Assembly: GCF_018968705.1 (NCBI RefSeq)
Contig: NZ_CP076668.1
Span: 4,599,001-4,663,000, forward strand
DNA from: Pseudomonas lijiangensis
GTDB lineage: Bacteria; Pseudomonadota; Gammaproteobacteria; Pseudomonadales; Pseudomonadaceae
Direction of reading: 5' to 3'
Length of the DNA stretch: 64,000 nucleotides
Made by a program: the position numbers and the translations under genes. Shown piece after piece: positions 37,548 to 44,735 of the stretch (the stretch's first letter is position 1; each line of letters opens with the position of its first letter). Below the pieces are notes generated by a model. The model had not been told where the DNA came from, searched no databases, and was given only the letters and a program-made list of their open reading frames with translations.

Positions 37548-37849
37548 CATGGGCAAGCGAACATGACAAGTTGTTTCAGGCTGGTGCGTTTTTCAGCCTG
37601 ATTTTGTATGCAAGCCCTTAAATCTATTTATGTTTTAATTTGTCAAGAGCCTTTATTACAAAGTTTTTCAGGAAACGCACCAAAAACACCCATTTACCGC
37701 TGAAAGGCCCGAAAACCGGGCGATGCGACTTACTATCATTTTCAGCGATGGTGGGTAGCAATCCGATTAACTTCTTAATAATCACCAGCTCCGTAACATT
37801 GCCTCCATACCGGGATGACAACTCACCCGACCCAAACTGGAGACACATC
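37548..37849 (+). promoter_or_regulatory. A/T-rich leader of the repeat protein gene
   Basis: This 302-base gap has no gene. A second terminator-like hairpin CAGGCTG-10-CAGCCTG followed by ATTTTG lies at 37577-37605. From about 37615 the DNA is A/T-rich, as expected for a promoter zone silenced by MvaT. GGAG precedes the ATG at 37850 by about 8 bases. Confidence 0.4.
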
Positions 37850-38203
37850 ATGAAAACCACCAAACTGATTTTCGGCCTCGCTTTCTCTGTTCTGGCTTCG
37901 TCTGCTTTCGCACTGCCAGCCATCAATGCCAACGATTCGCTGAACGCCCCTGTCATTGCTGAAGGTGGTTCGAACAACACCAATATCGGCCCTAATCGTC
38001 AGACTTCCGATGGTGCCGATCGCGTTGGTGCAAATCGTCTGGCCGCTGATGGTGCTGACCGCGTCGGTGCAAATCGTCTGGCTGCTGATGGTGCTGACCG
38101 CGTCGGTGCAAACCGCCTGACTTCCGATGGTGCCGACCGCGTTGGTGCAAATCGTCTGGCCGCTGATGGTGCTGACCGTGTCGGTGCAAACCGTCGGGTG
38201 TGA
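37850..38203 (+). CDS. Secreted protein of 13-residue tandem repeats
   Basis: 117 residues. Sec signal peptide MKTTKLIFGLAFSVLASSAF, cleavage expected after AFA. A short linker is followed by one degenerate unit (GGSNNTNIGPNRQ) and five near-identical 13-residue units of pattern (TS/AA)DGADRVGANRL in the order TS-AA-AA-TS-AA, ending Arg-Arg-Val. No Cys and no membrane anchor. Every unit ends with Asn-Arg-Leu, so protease release of short peptides is imaginable but unproven. Longer upstream in-frame starts are rejected because the signal peptide begins here. Has its own terminator. Function unknown. Confidence 0.85.
   Translation: MKTTKLIFGLAFSVLASSAFALPAINANDSLNAPVIAEGGSNNTNIGPNRQTSDGADRVGANRLAADGADRVGANRLAADGADRVGANRLTSDGADRVGANRLAADGADRVGANRRV
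38003..38197 (+). repeat. Five 39-bp tandem repeats within the secreted protein gene
   Basis: Units at 38003-38041, 38042-38080, 38081-38119, 38120-38158 and 38159-38197. Two sequence types (ACTTCC... and GC(C/T)GCT...) occur in order A-B-B-A-B, so units 1-2 and 4-5 look like a 78-bp duplication. The period is a multiple of three, which also keeps reverse frames open. Confidence 0.95.
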
Positions 38204-38221
38204 TAGCCCCCTGTAACACCC

Positions 38222-38250
38222 AAGCCCGGCCAGTGCCGGGCTTTGTTGTT
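38222..38250 (+). terminator. Terminator of the repeat protein gene
   Basis: AAGCCCGGC and GCCGGGCTT pair with loop CAGT, followed by TGTTGTTTTT: a classic intrinsic terminator. Confidence 0.9.
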
Positions 38251-38310
38251 TTTGGGCTCGGGTCTACTATGAGCGACTCCCCCGAAATCGTGGTTATCAG
38301 GAATCAAGCC

Positions 38311-38934
38311 ATGTCAGACGATATTCACTCCTACGAGCCAGCCAAAGGCCATGGTCTGCCGCACGATCCGTTCAACGCTATCGTAGGTCCGCGCCCGATT
38401 GGCTGGATCTCCTCTCAGGACAGCGAGGGCAGGCTGAATCTCGCGCCATACAGCTTCTTCAACGCCTTCAACTACATTCCACCGATCATTGGTTTTTGCA
38501 GTGTCGGGCGCAAAGACAGCCTCAACAATATCGAGCAGACCGGCGAGTTCGTCTGGAACCTGTCCACACGCGCCCTGGCCGAAGCCATGAACCAGAGCTG
38601 CGCGGCCGTGCCACCGGATGTGAATGAATTCGAACTGGCCGGCCTGACGCCACTGGCCTCGAAGATCGTCGCCGTGCCTCGCGTGCTGGAGACGCCGGTA
38701 TCGTTTGAATGCAAGGTCACCCAGATCGTGCAACTGCAGCGTGCCGACAAGGAGCTGGTGCCCAGCTGGCTGATCCTGGGCGAAGTGGTGGCGGTGCATA
38801 TCGCCAAGTGGCTGCTCAAGGATGGCGTCTACGACACCGCAGCCGCCGAACCCATCCTGCGCGGTGGCGGCCCGGCGGACTACTTCCAGCTGGGGCCGGA
38901 AGCGCTCTTCAAGATGCACCGCCCGAAGGTCTGA
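38311..38934 (+). CDS. Flavin reductase family protein
   Basis: 207 residues, FMN-binding split-barrel fold of the DIM6/NTAB group. Motifs: VGPRPIGWISSQD, NLAPYSFFNAFNYIPPIIGF, and NIEQTGEFVWNLSTR. Such proteins bind FMN and either reduce it with NAD(P)H or act on small molecules; substrate unknown. ATG 38311 has AGGA about 8 bases upstream; an ATG at 38269 would add 14 residues. Convergent with the next gene, which ends at the adjacent base. Confidence 0.85.
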   Translation: MSDDIHSYEPAKGHGLPHDPFNAIVGPRPIGWISSQDSEGRLNLAPYSFFNAFNYIPPIIGFCSVGRKDSLNNIEQTGEFVWNLSTRALAEAMNQSCAAVPPDVNEFELAGLTPLASKIVAVPRVLETPVSFECKVTQIVQLQRADKELVPSWLILGEVVAVHIAKWLLKDGVYDTAAAEPILRGGGPADYFQLGPEALFKMHRPKV

Positions 38935-39174
38935 TCAAGCACCCGCCCATACCAGCTCACCTTCGCTATCCACGTCGGTCAGCCGCTCCAGTTCCTCAGT
39001 AGCGGCCAGATCGGCGTCATGGGCGGTCTTGAATTTCTCTCCCGGCAAGACCGGATGAAAACGGGGCGCACCGCCCGCCTCCAGAGCCTTTACCGCAATC
39101 GCCGCGCTGTAACCGCCCTCACCCGGAATCACGGCGGAAACCGCCTCATATGCATTGAATGCCTTGCGTGCCAT
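38935..39174 (-). CDS. Conserved hypothetical protein (79 residues)
   Basis: Begins MARKAFNAYEAVSAVIPGEG and ends DVDSEGELVWAGA. Acidic, soluble, with no recognised motif; composition and codon use are typical of the chromosome. AGG lies 10 bases before the ATG. Its stop abuts the stop of the flavin reductase. I do not assign a function. Confidence 0.65.
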   Translation of the reverse strand: MARKAFNAYEAVSAVIPGEGGYSAAIAVKALEAGGAPRFHPVLPGEKFKTAHDADLAATEELERLTDVDSEGELVWAGA

Positions 39175-39232
39175 GGATAGCTGACCTGTCTGATGGATAA
39201 ATCGAAGGGGCGTATTCTAATGCCGCGGTACG

Positions 39233-39282
39233 TTGGAACGAATTCATTCAAATCGGGTTCGCGAATAAATTCGCTCCTACGA
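39233..39282. repeat. Degenerate REP doublet, GCGAATTCATTCGC family
   Basis: GTTGGAACGAATTCATTC (39233-39250) and TTCGCGAATAAATTCGCTCC (39259-39278) are imperfect opposed copies of the REP seen at 50770-50824. Confidence 0.7.
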
Positions 39283-39338
39283 CTTCTTGTCCTACAATTT
39301 CCTCATGCCCTTTCTGTAGTGGGAATGAGGAATGCACC

Positions 39339-39509
39339 ATGAACGTAAAAATAAAAAAATGCATGGCTGTATTGGGTGTACTCGCAGTGGTCGGTATGTA
39401 CGCGGTGGGTGCTTATCGTATTGAGATGGCTCGCCAGACGCCCAAGGTTGCGGCCTGCAGCTTTGGTCATTGTGTGCCGACCTCTGCGACGCTCAGCGCG
39501 TTGCGATGA
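39339..39509 (+). CDS. Small membrane protein (56 residues)
   Basis: Starts MNVKIKKCMAVLGVLAVVGM with one membrane helix (about 8-25), followed by a short tail with two Cys (VAACSFGHCVPT) that would face the periplasm. GAGGA lies 7 bases before the ATG, an excellent ribosome site. No neighbour explains it. Could be a membrane-anchored micro-protein or an uncleaved signal-anchor. Confidence 0.6.
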   Translation: MNVKIKKCMAVLGVLAVVGMYAVGAYRIEMARQTPKVAACSFGHCVPTSATLSALR

Positions 39510-39595
39510 CAGCCGCGCTTAAACAAAGTCAGCTATCGATTAGCAGGCTATCGGACTAGACTGGTCAAATTTCCCTCCCGGCTTTCAGGTTTACC

Positions 39596-41098
39596 TTGAC
39601 CAGTCTTGCGCACACTACTGTAAAGATCCGCAGCATCTTATCCGCACTGATGATGGCCGTATTTCTCAGTGCTCTGGATCAGACGATCGTGGCCGTCTCG
39701 ATGCCGGCGATCTCCGCTCAATTCAAGGATATCGGCCTGCTGGCCTGGGTGATCGCTGCCTATATGGTGGCGCTGACCGTTGCCGTGCCCATCTACGGCA
39801 AGCTGGGGGACTTGTATGGACGCCGCAGGCTGATGCTGTTCGGTCTTGGGCTGTTTACCCTGGCATCGCTGTTTTGCGGGTTCGCCCAAAGCATGGAACA
39901 ACTGGTGCTGGCACGGGTGCTTCAAGGGATAGGCGCTGGCGGCATGGTATCGGTCAGCCAGGCCATTGTCGCCGACATCGTCCCGCCTCGCGAACGGGGA
40001 CGTTATCAGGGTTATTTCAGCAGCATGTATGCCGTGGCCAGCGTGGCCGGGCCGGTATTGGGCGGGCTGATGACCGAATACCTGTCCTGGCGGTGGGTAT
40101 TTCTGATCAACCTTCCTCTGGGCCTGCTGGCACTGGTCGTGGCTTATCGCTCCCTGAATGGCCTGCCCGTGCCGCAACGCAAACCGGTCATCGATTACCT
40201 GGGGACAGTGCTGATGATCATCGGCCTGACCAGCCTGTTGCTGGGCATCACCGAAATCGGTCAGGGCCACGGCCTGGGCAATCCCCGGATTCTGATCATG
40301 CTGGGTATCGCCCTGTTCACGCTGTCACTGTTTGCCTGGTACGAACGCAAGGTGCAGGAACCGCTGCTGCCCATGCACCTGTTTGCCAATCGCAGCGCCG
40401 TGTTGTGCTGGAGCGCCGTGTTCTTTACCAGCTTCCAGGCCATCTCGCTGATCGTGCTGATGCCGATGCGTTACCAGACCGTGACCGGCGGCGGTGCCGA
40501 CAGTGCAGCCCTGCACCTGCTGCCATTGGCGATGGGGATTCCCATCGGCGCCTATTGCGCAGGTCGAAGGACCGCCGTGACCGGCCAGTACAAGCCCCTG
40601 ATCCTGGCCGGCGCAGTACTCATGCCCATCGCCATTCTGGGAATGGCGTTCACTCCCGCGCACTCGATCCTGCTCACCAGTCTGTTCATGGTCCTGACCG
40701 GCATTGCCAGTGGCATGCAGTTCCCCACTTCGCTGGTGGGTAGCCAAAGCGCAGTGGCAATCAAGGATATTGGCGTGGCGACCAGCACTTCCAATCTGTT
40801 CCGCTCACTGGGCGGCGCAGTGGGTGTCGCGATGATGTCGGCACTGCTGCTGGCCATGCTGCAAGACACGGGGATCGGCCAGCTCGAACCCGGTTCGCTG
40901 GGTGGCGAAGGCGGTACTGGCAATGCCTTGATCGACAGCCTCAATACCACCAGCGGCCCGGCCCTCGAAGCCTTGCGTGCAGAACTGGCGGTGACTTTCC
41001 GTCACTTGCTGATGATCAGCGCGGCGGTTTCGCTGCTGGGTCTGGTGACAGCACTGATCATGCCCAACCAGATGCTGCGCGGCGCAGAACGGAAATAA
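39596..41098 (+). CDS. MFS multidrug exporter, DHA2 (EmrB/QacA) family
   Basis: 500 residues, 14 predicted helices. Motifs: LDQTIVAVSMPAI in helix 1 (motif D1), GKLGDLYGRRRLM in loop 2-3 (motif A), and AVASVAGPVLGGLMTEYLSW in helix 5 (motif C, typical of antiporters). Likely exports drugs or other hydrophobic compounds in exchange for protons. The start is a TTG at 39596 with AGG about 7 bases upstream; the next Met codons (near residue 19) fall inside helix 1, so TTG is favoured. No periplasmic adaptor or regulator adjacent. The stop is 3 bases from the convergent immunity-like gene. Confidence 0.88.
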   Translation: MTSLAHTTVKIRSILSALMMAVFLSALDQTIVAVSMPAISAQFKDIGLLAWVIAAYMVALTVAVPIYGKLGDLYGRRRLMLFGLGLFTLASLFCGFAQSMEQLVLARVLQGIGAGGMVSVSQAIVADIVPPRERGRYQGYFSSMYAVASVAGPVLGGLMTEYLSWRWVFLINLPLGLLALVVAYRSLNGLPVPQRKPVIDYLGTVLMIIGLTSLLLGITEIGQGHGLGNPRILIMLGIALFTLSLFAWYERKVQEPLLPMHLFANRSAVLCWSAVFFTSFQAISLIVLMPMRYQTVTGGGADSAALHLLPLAMGIPIGAYCAGRRTAVTGQYKPLILAGAVLMPIAILGMAFTPAHSILLTSLFMVLTGIASGMQFPTSLVGSQSAVAIKDIGVATSTSNLFRSLGGAVGVAMMSALLLAMLQDTGIGQLEPGSLGGEGGTGNALIDSLNTTSGPALEALRAELAVTFRHLLMISAAVSLLGLVTALIMPNQMLRGAERK

Positions 41099-41101
41099 GG
41101 C

Positions 41102-42232
41102 TCAGTCGTCCTGCTGCGCCCAGAACCACTGGGTTCGGCTGGCCTTGATATGGGCAAATGCAGGCATGATTTCACCCTGAGTGAAAAAGCGTCGGGAACG
41201 CACCTTGGCATTGCTGAACCAGTAGCCGGATCTGGGGCAGGCATCGCCTGCATTGACCGGCGGAACAGGCTTCTCGTCGAAGCGGGCGTACCACTGCGCA
41301 GTGGTTTCCTTGGTAAACCCCACGCCCGGAACCAGATAAGGGTGAAGACAGCCGGTGTCCTGCAGGCGGATCGGCTTGATGACCTTGTTGACCTCCTTGT
41401 ACACATCGGGAGCCACTCCCCGGCTGCCCAATTGCGGCACAGCGCCTGCACGAATCATCAAGCCGTTGCTGTAGGTATGGAAAACGATATCGCTGCAGCC
41501 ACTCAACCTGCCACGCACTGTATCGCTACCGCCCAGCCGCTTGACGAATGACTCGCCCAATACGGTGTACCAGCCGACGCCCTTGATGTGTTCGAGCAGA
41601 CGCAGGCTTTCTATATGCGGGCCAGGATCGACCATCAATCCGGGGTACTCCTGGGCAAACTGATACTCCAGCGGCAGGTAATGATGGCCGTCCCCTGGCA
41701 GCACACAGGCCAGACTGCCAAACCCGTGCTCGGCCTGGACCTCACTGCACAGGTACCTGATCCAGTCCTCATAACGCTTCAAGCCATCAGGCTCGGCCAG
41801 GTATGACCAGGGCAAAACCATTTTCAGACAGGAACGATCATTGTCGGCCTGCCCTTGGGAGGTATTCATCACAAACAGGCTGTAGGTGGCGACTTCGGCC
41901 TGGGTAGCGCTGGCGATGGACCACACGAACTGCACATCCGGCGAGCTTTGCAGAACCTGACGTCTGCAAGAAGCAAACCCCGAGGCGGTAAGACGCCGCA
42001 TCCGGTTGTAGAGCTGCCATTTGAGCATCGGTTTGAAGGCGTTGTAGAAGCGCGAGAAACAGGCCTCGACGCGACGCTTGGCTTCCTGGGTATGACCCTG
42101 TTTGAAATACAGCGTAGTGACCAGACCAAGACGGACAACCGGAACGCCTTCGGAACAATCCACCGCCAGATGTTCAGATTGGGCACCAAGCCGGGCCAAT
42201 AACCTCACAGGGTCAGATACGGTTTCTGACAT
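41102..42232 (-). CDS. Type VI immunity-like protein (DUF3396 family)
   Basis: 376 residues. Pattern of the DUF3396/type VI immunity family: DYF-like VRLGLVTTLYFKQGHTQEA at the start, LRLLEHIKGVGWYTVLGESF, and YSNGLMIRAGAVPQLG in the C-terminal half. Members normally neutralise a co-encoded T6SS effector. No effector, VgrG, PAAR or T6SS gene is in the surrounding 10 kb on either side, so it is an orphan. GGAGG lies 8 bases before the ATG. It overlaps a small upstream frame by 20 bases. Family recognition is from pattern and not checked. Confidence 0.75.
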   Translation of the reverse strand: MSETVSDPVRLLARLGAQSEHLAVDCSEGVPVVRLGLVTTLYFKQGHTQEAKRRVEACFSRFYNAFKPMLKWQLYNRMRRLTASGFASCRRQVLQSSPDVQFVWSIASATQAEVATYSLFVMNTSQGQADNDRSCLKMVLPWSYLAEPDGLKRYEDWIRYLCSEVQAEHGFGSLACVLPGDGHHYLPLEYQFAQEYPGLMVDPGPHIESLRLLEHIKGVGWYTVLGESFVKRLGGSDTVRGRLSGCSDIVFHTYSNGLMIRAGAVPQLGSRGVAPDVYKEVNKVIKPIRLQDTGCLHPYLVPGVGFTKETTAQWYARFDEKPVPPVNAGDACPRSGYWFSNAKVRSRRFFTQGEIMPAFAHIKASRTQWFWAQQDD

Positions 42233-42404
42233 GACCGGTCCTCCCGATGATCCTTCGGATCAGGGTGGCGTCCATGCCGTACATGCAAGGCTCTGCCGTG
42301 ACCCGAGCGGCTGCTCTCCTGCCACAGCCAGAACGGGCTATTTCGATAGTGGTGAAGTTGCTGTCGACTTCAGAGCATATGGGCGCAAGATTCAATAAAA
42401 ACAT
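42213..42404 (-). CDS. Small open frame overlapping the immunity-like gene
   Basis: 63 residues, starting MFLLNLAPICSEVDS, with a very strong GGGAGG five bases before the ATG. Its end overlaps the immunity-like gene by 20 bases, so translation could be coupled. C-terminus is Arg-rich (LIRRIIGRTGHVRNRI). It may be a real small protein, a translated leader, or the residue of a lost effector gene. Confidence 0.4.
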   Translation of the reverse strand: MFLLNLAPICSEVDSNFTTIEIARSGCGRRAAARVTAEPCMYGMDATLIRRIIGRTGHVRNRI

Positions 42405-42658
42405 GCAACCTCCCTCCCGTTTGTTTGTTAAGGGACGAAGATTGAAGGGAGTTTGAGAGCGGAGCAATACACGGAAATCAGTTTGGGAAATCAGCTACAT
42501 TCTTCAAGAAATGTCCTACTCGGCTCCTACAAGGCGATTGTCATCCCGAAGCATCTATATAGCGCTGGCAAGGCTTTGCCGATACCGCAAAGGTAAACGA
42601 TAGGTAAACACCCTATCCAAAGCGTGAAGGATTGGCGTTAGATACTGGCCTGTACGTG

Positions 42659-42681
42659 CAGGTCAGGACTATATTGACCTG
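42659..42681 (-). repeat. Hairpin downstream of the TetR gene
   Basis: CAGGTCA and TGACCTG form a perfect 7-bp stem with a 9-base loop, 21 bases past the end of the repressor gene. It may end that transcript, though no T-tract is present. The rest of 42405-42701 shows no gene. Confidence 0.35.
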
Positions 42682-42701
42682 CCGCTTGGCCAGGCTCGCA
42701 C

Positions 42702-43334
42702 TCAGGCCCGCAAGGCAGGGCTGTACTGCAACATATCCATGCAACTGTCGACGAGTTGCTCGGCACTCCCGGACAGCGAAAAGCTTTCGGGCACCAGCAG
42801 CCATTGATACATGACGCCATTGATATAGGAAAACAGGCTGACCGCAGCGCGTGTAACGTCCAGTGACGCAGGCAATTGCCCACGGCGAACGGCATTACTC
42901 AACGCGATGCGGATACGTTCATGACACAGAATGGTGTTGGCTTGACGCTGACGCCGAAAATCACACATTTCATCCGTGAACTCGCACTTATGAAAAAGGA
43001 TTTCGTTGATGCGCCGGGTTTTCGGATCGACTGCAATGTCATGAAACAAACGAATCAGCAGTTTTCTCATACAGCCCAGAGGATCCACTTCGTTCTCATC
43101 CTCGCTGGCCTGGGCCATGTCCTCGAGCGGTTCTTTCAGGCTGTCGAGCATCGCCTGCACCAGTTCAGCCTTGTTGGTGAAGTGCCAATAGATAGCTCCG
43201 CGCGTCACGCCAGCAAGCGTCGCGATATCGGCGAGCGTCGTGCGGGCAACGCCCCGCTCGTAGAAGGCTTGTTCGGCAGCCTGCAGAATCTGGCTGCGAG
43301 TAACCTGGGCTTCCTCTTTGGTGCGGCGGACCAT
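42702..43334 (-). CDS. pmeR: TetR-family repressor of the RND efflux operon (TtgR/PmeR)
   Basis: 210 residues, the length of P. putida TtgR. N-terminal helix-turn-helix with [20 protein letters not shown]; the C-terminal half forms the drug-binding pocket. TtgR binds flavonoids, chloramphenicol and similar compounds and then releases the operator; P. syringae PmeR responds to plant flavonoids. Divergent from mexA, with a near-exact TtgR operator in between, so it represses both itself and the pump. Start 43334 ([13 protein letters not shown]) matches family N-termini better than 43349. Confidence 0.93.
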   Translation of the reverse strand: MVRRTKEEAQVTRSQILQAAEQAFYERGVARTTLADIATLAGVTRGAIYWHFTNKAELVQAMLDSLKEPLEDMAQASEDENEVDPLGCMRKLLIRLFHDIAVDPKTRRINEILFHKCEFTDEMCDFRRQRQANTILCHERIRIALSNAVRRGQLPASLDVTRAAVSLFSYINGVMYQWLLVPESFSLSGSAEQLVDSCMDMLQYSPALRA

Positions 43335-43457
43335 GGCAATAAACCTCAAAAAATTCTTCAGGGTCGTTTATCAAGACCTGAAAACGGGCCCGGGCGGCAT
43401 TTGTCTGGCCTTGTCCCGAGCTTGCAATCACCGGCATCTGAGCAGGTAAGAAGATGT

Positions 43458-43479
43458 TTACAAACAACCGTGAATGTAA
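43458..43479. promoter_or_regulatory. TtgR/PmeR operator
   Basis: TTACA-12-TGTAA within TTACAAACAACCGTGAATG closely matches the ttgR-ttgA operator of P. putida as I recall it. It lies in the divergent spacer, about 90 bases before mexA, where it would overlap both promoters. Confidence 0.82.
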
Positions 43480-43571
43480 GTATATTCCTTAGCATGCTAC
43501 TTATCTAGCCGAAATATTTTTTTACATTTCCAACTCCCTTGCGTAAACAGGCTCCTGCCCCGAGGATCTTC

Positions 43572-44732
43572 ATGCAATTCAAGCCAGCTGTTACCGTTCT
43601 GGTCACTGCCGTCGCCCTGGCAACACTGCTCAGTGGCTGTAGTAAGAAGGAAGAGGCGGCACCGCCGGCTCAGATCCCTCAGGTCGGTGTCGTAACCCTC
43701 AAAGCCCAGCCTTATGCACTGACCACAGAGCTTCCTGGCCGGACCACCGCCTTCCGTGTGGCCGAAGTACGCCCACAGGTCAACGGCATCATTCTCAAGC
43801 GCCTGTTCACTGAAGGTGGCGATGTAAAAGCCGGCCAACAGCTGTACCAGATCGACCCGTCACTCTATGAAGCAACCGCCACCAGCGCCCATGCCACTTT
43901 GCAGTCGGCCAGATCCCTGGCGGATCGCTACAAGCAACTGGTGAACGAGCAAGCGGTGAGCCGTCAGGAATACGACACGGCCGTGGCCTCCAGCCAGGAA
44001 GCCCAGGCTGCTCTGCAGACCGCCCAGATCAACCTGCGCTACACCAAGGTGCTGGCGCCGATCTCCGGTCGCATCGGTCGCTCCGCAGTGACCGAAGGCG
44101 CGCTGGTCAGCAGTGCCCAGACAGAAGCCATGGCTACCATCCAGCAACTCGACCCGATCTACGTCGACGTGGTGCAGTCCTCGGCCAACATGCTCAAGCT
44201 GCGCTCCGACCTCGAAAGCGGCAAATTGCAGAAGGCAGGCGACAACGCCGCCAAGGTCAAGCTGACTCTGGAAGACTCCAGTGTCTATCCGCTGGAAGGG
44301 AAACTGGAATTCTCTGAAGTCTCGGTTGATCAGGGCACAGGTTCCGTAACCCTGCGCGCTGTCTTCCCGAACCCGGAGCATCGTCTGCTGCCAGGCATGT
44401 TCGTTCACGCCCAGTTGCAGGCCGGTGTCAGCGCCCAGGCCATTCTCGCGCCGCAACAAGGTGTGACCCGCGACCAGAAAGGCACGCCAACGGCCCTGAT
44501 CGTCAACAAGGACAACAAGGTTGAACTGCGTACCCTGGTTGCCAAACGTACCGTGGGCAGCGAATGGCTGATCGAAGAAGGCCTGAACGCCGGCGACCGT
44601 GTCATCACCGAAGGCCTGCAGTACGTCAAGCCGGGCGCTGAAGTGAAAGTTGCAGAAGCGACCAACGTCAAAGGAGCAAACCCGGCGCCTGCCCCGGCCA
44701 CTGAAAAAGCCGCAGGCAGCAAAGGGGAGTAA
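43572..44732 (+). CDS. mexA: RND efflux periplasmic adaptor (MexA/TtgA)
   Basis: 386 residues. Lipoprotein signal with lipobox LLSGC (acylated Cys near 21), so it is anchored to the inner membrane from the periplasmic side. HlyD-like order: beta-barrel and lipoyl halves (ITLKR-like VNGIILKRLFTEGGDVKAGQ) around an alpha-helical hairpin (about 95-155) that docks on OprM. It links MexB to OprM. The ATG at 43572 starts the signal peptide; a frame from 43539 is less likely. First gene of the operon; mexB begins 3 bases after the stop. Confidence 0.94.
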   Translation: MQFKPAVTVLVTAVALATLLSGCSKKEEAAPPAQIPQVGVVTLKAQPYALTTELPGRTTAFRVAEVRPQVNGIILKRLFTEGGDVKAGQQLYQIDPSLYEATATSAHATLQSARSLADRYKQLVNEQAVSRQEYDTAVASSQEAQAALQTAQINLRYTKVLAPISGRIGRSAVTEGALVSSAQTEAMATIQQLDPIYVDVVQSSANMLKLRSDLESGKLQKAGDNAAKVKLTLEDSSVYPLEGKLEFSEVSVDQGTGSVTLRAVFPNPEHRLLPGMFVHAQLQAGVSAQAILAPQQGVTRDQKGTPTALIVNKDNKVELRTLVAKRTVGSEWLIEEGLNAGDRVITEGLQYVKPGAEVKVAEATNVKGANPAPAPATEKAAGSKGE

Positions 44733-44735
44733 CCC

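Noticed and set aside
38003-38197. Regular 39-bp repeats as a CRISPR array
   Set aside because: Units are directly contiguous with no spacers, are a multiple of three, and encode a protein repeat after a signal peptide; no cas genes.
37999-38307. Reverse-strand frame across the repeat gene
   Set aside because: It exists only because the repeat period is divisible by three; no ribosome site, and the plus strand has a signal peptide.
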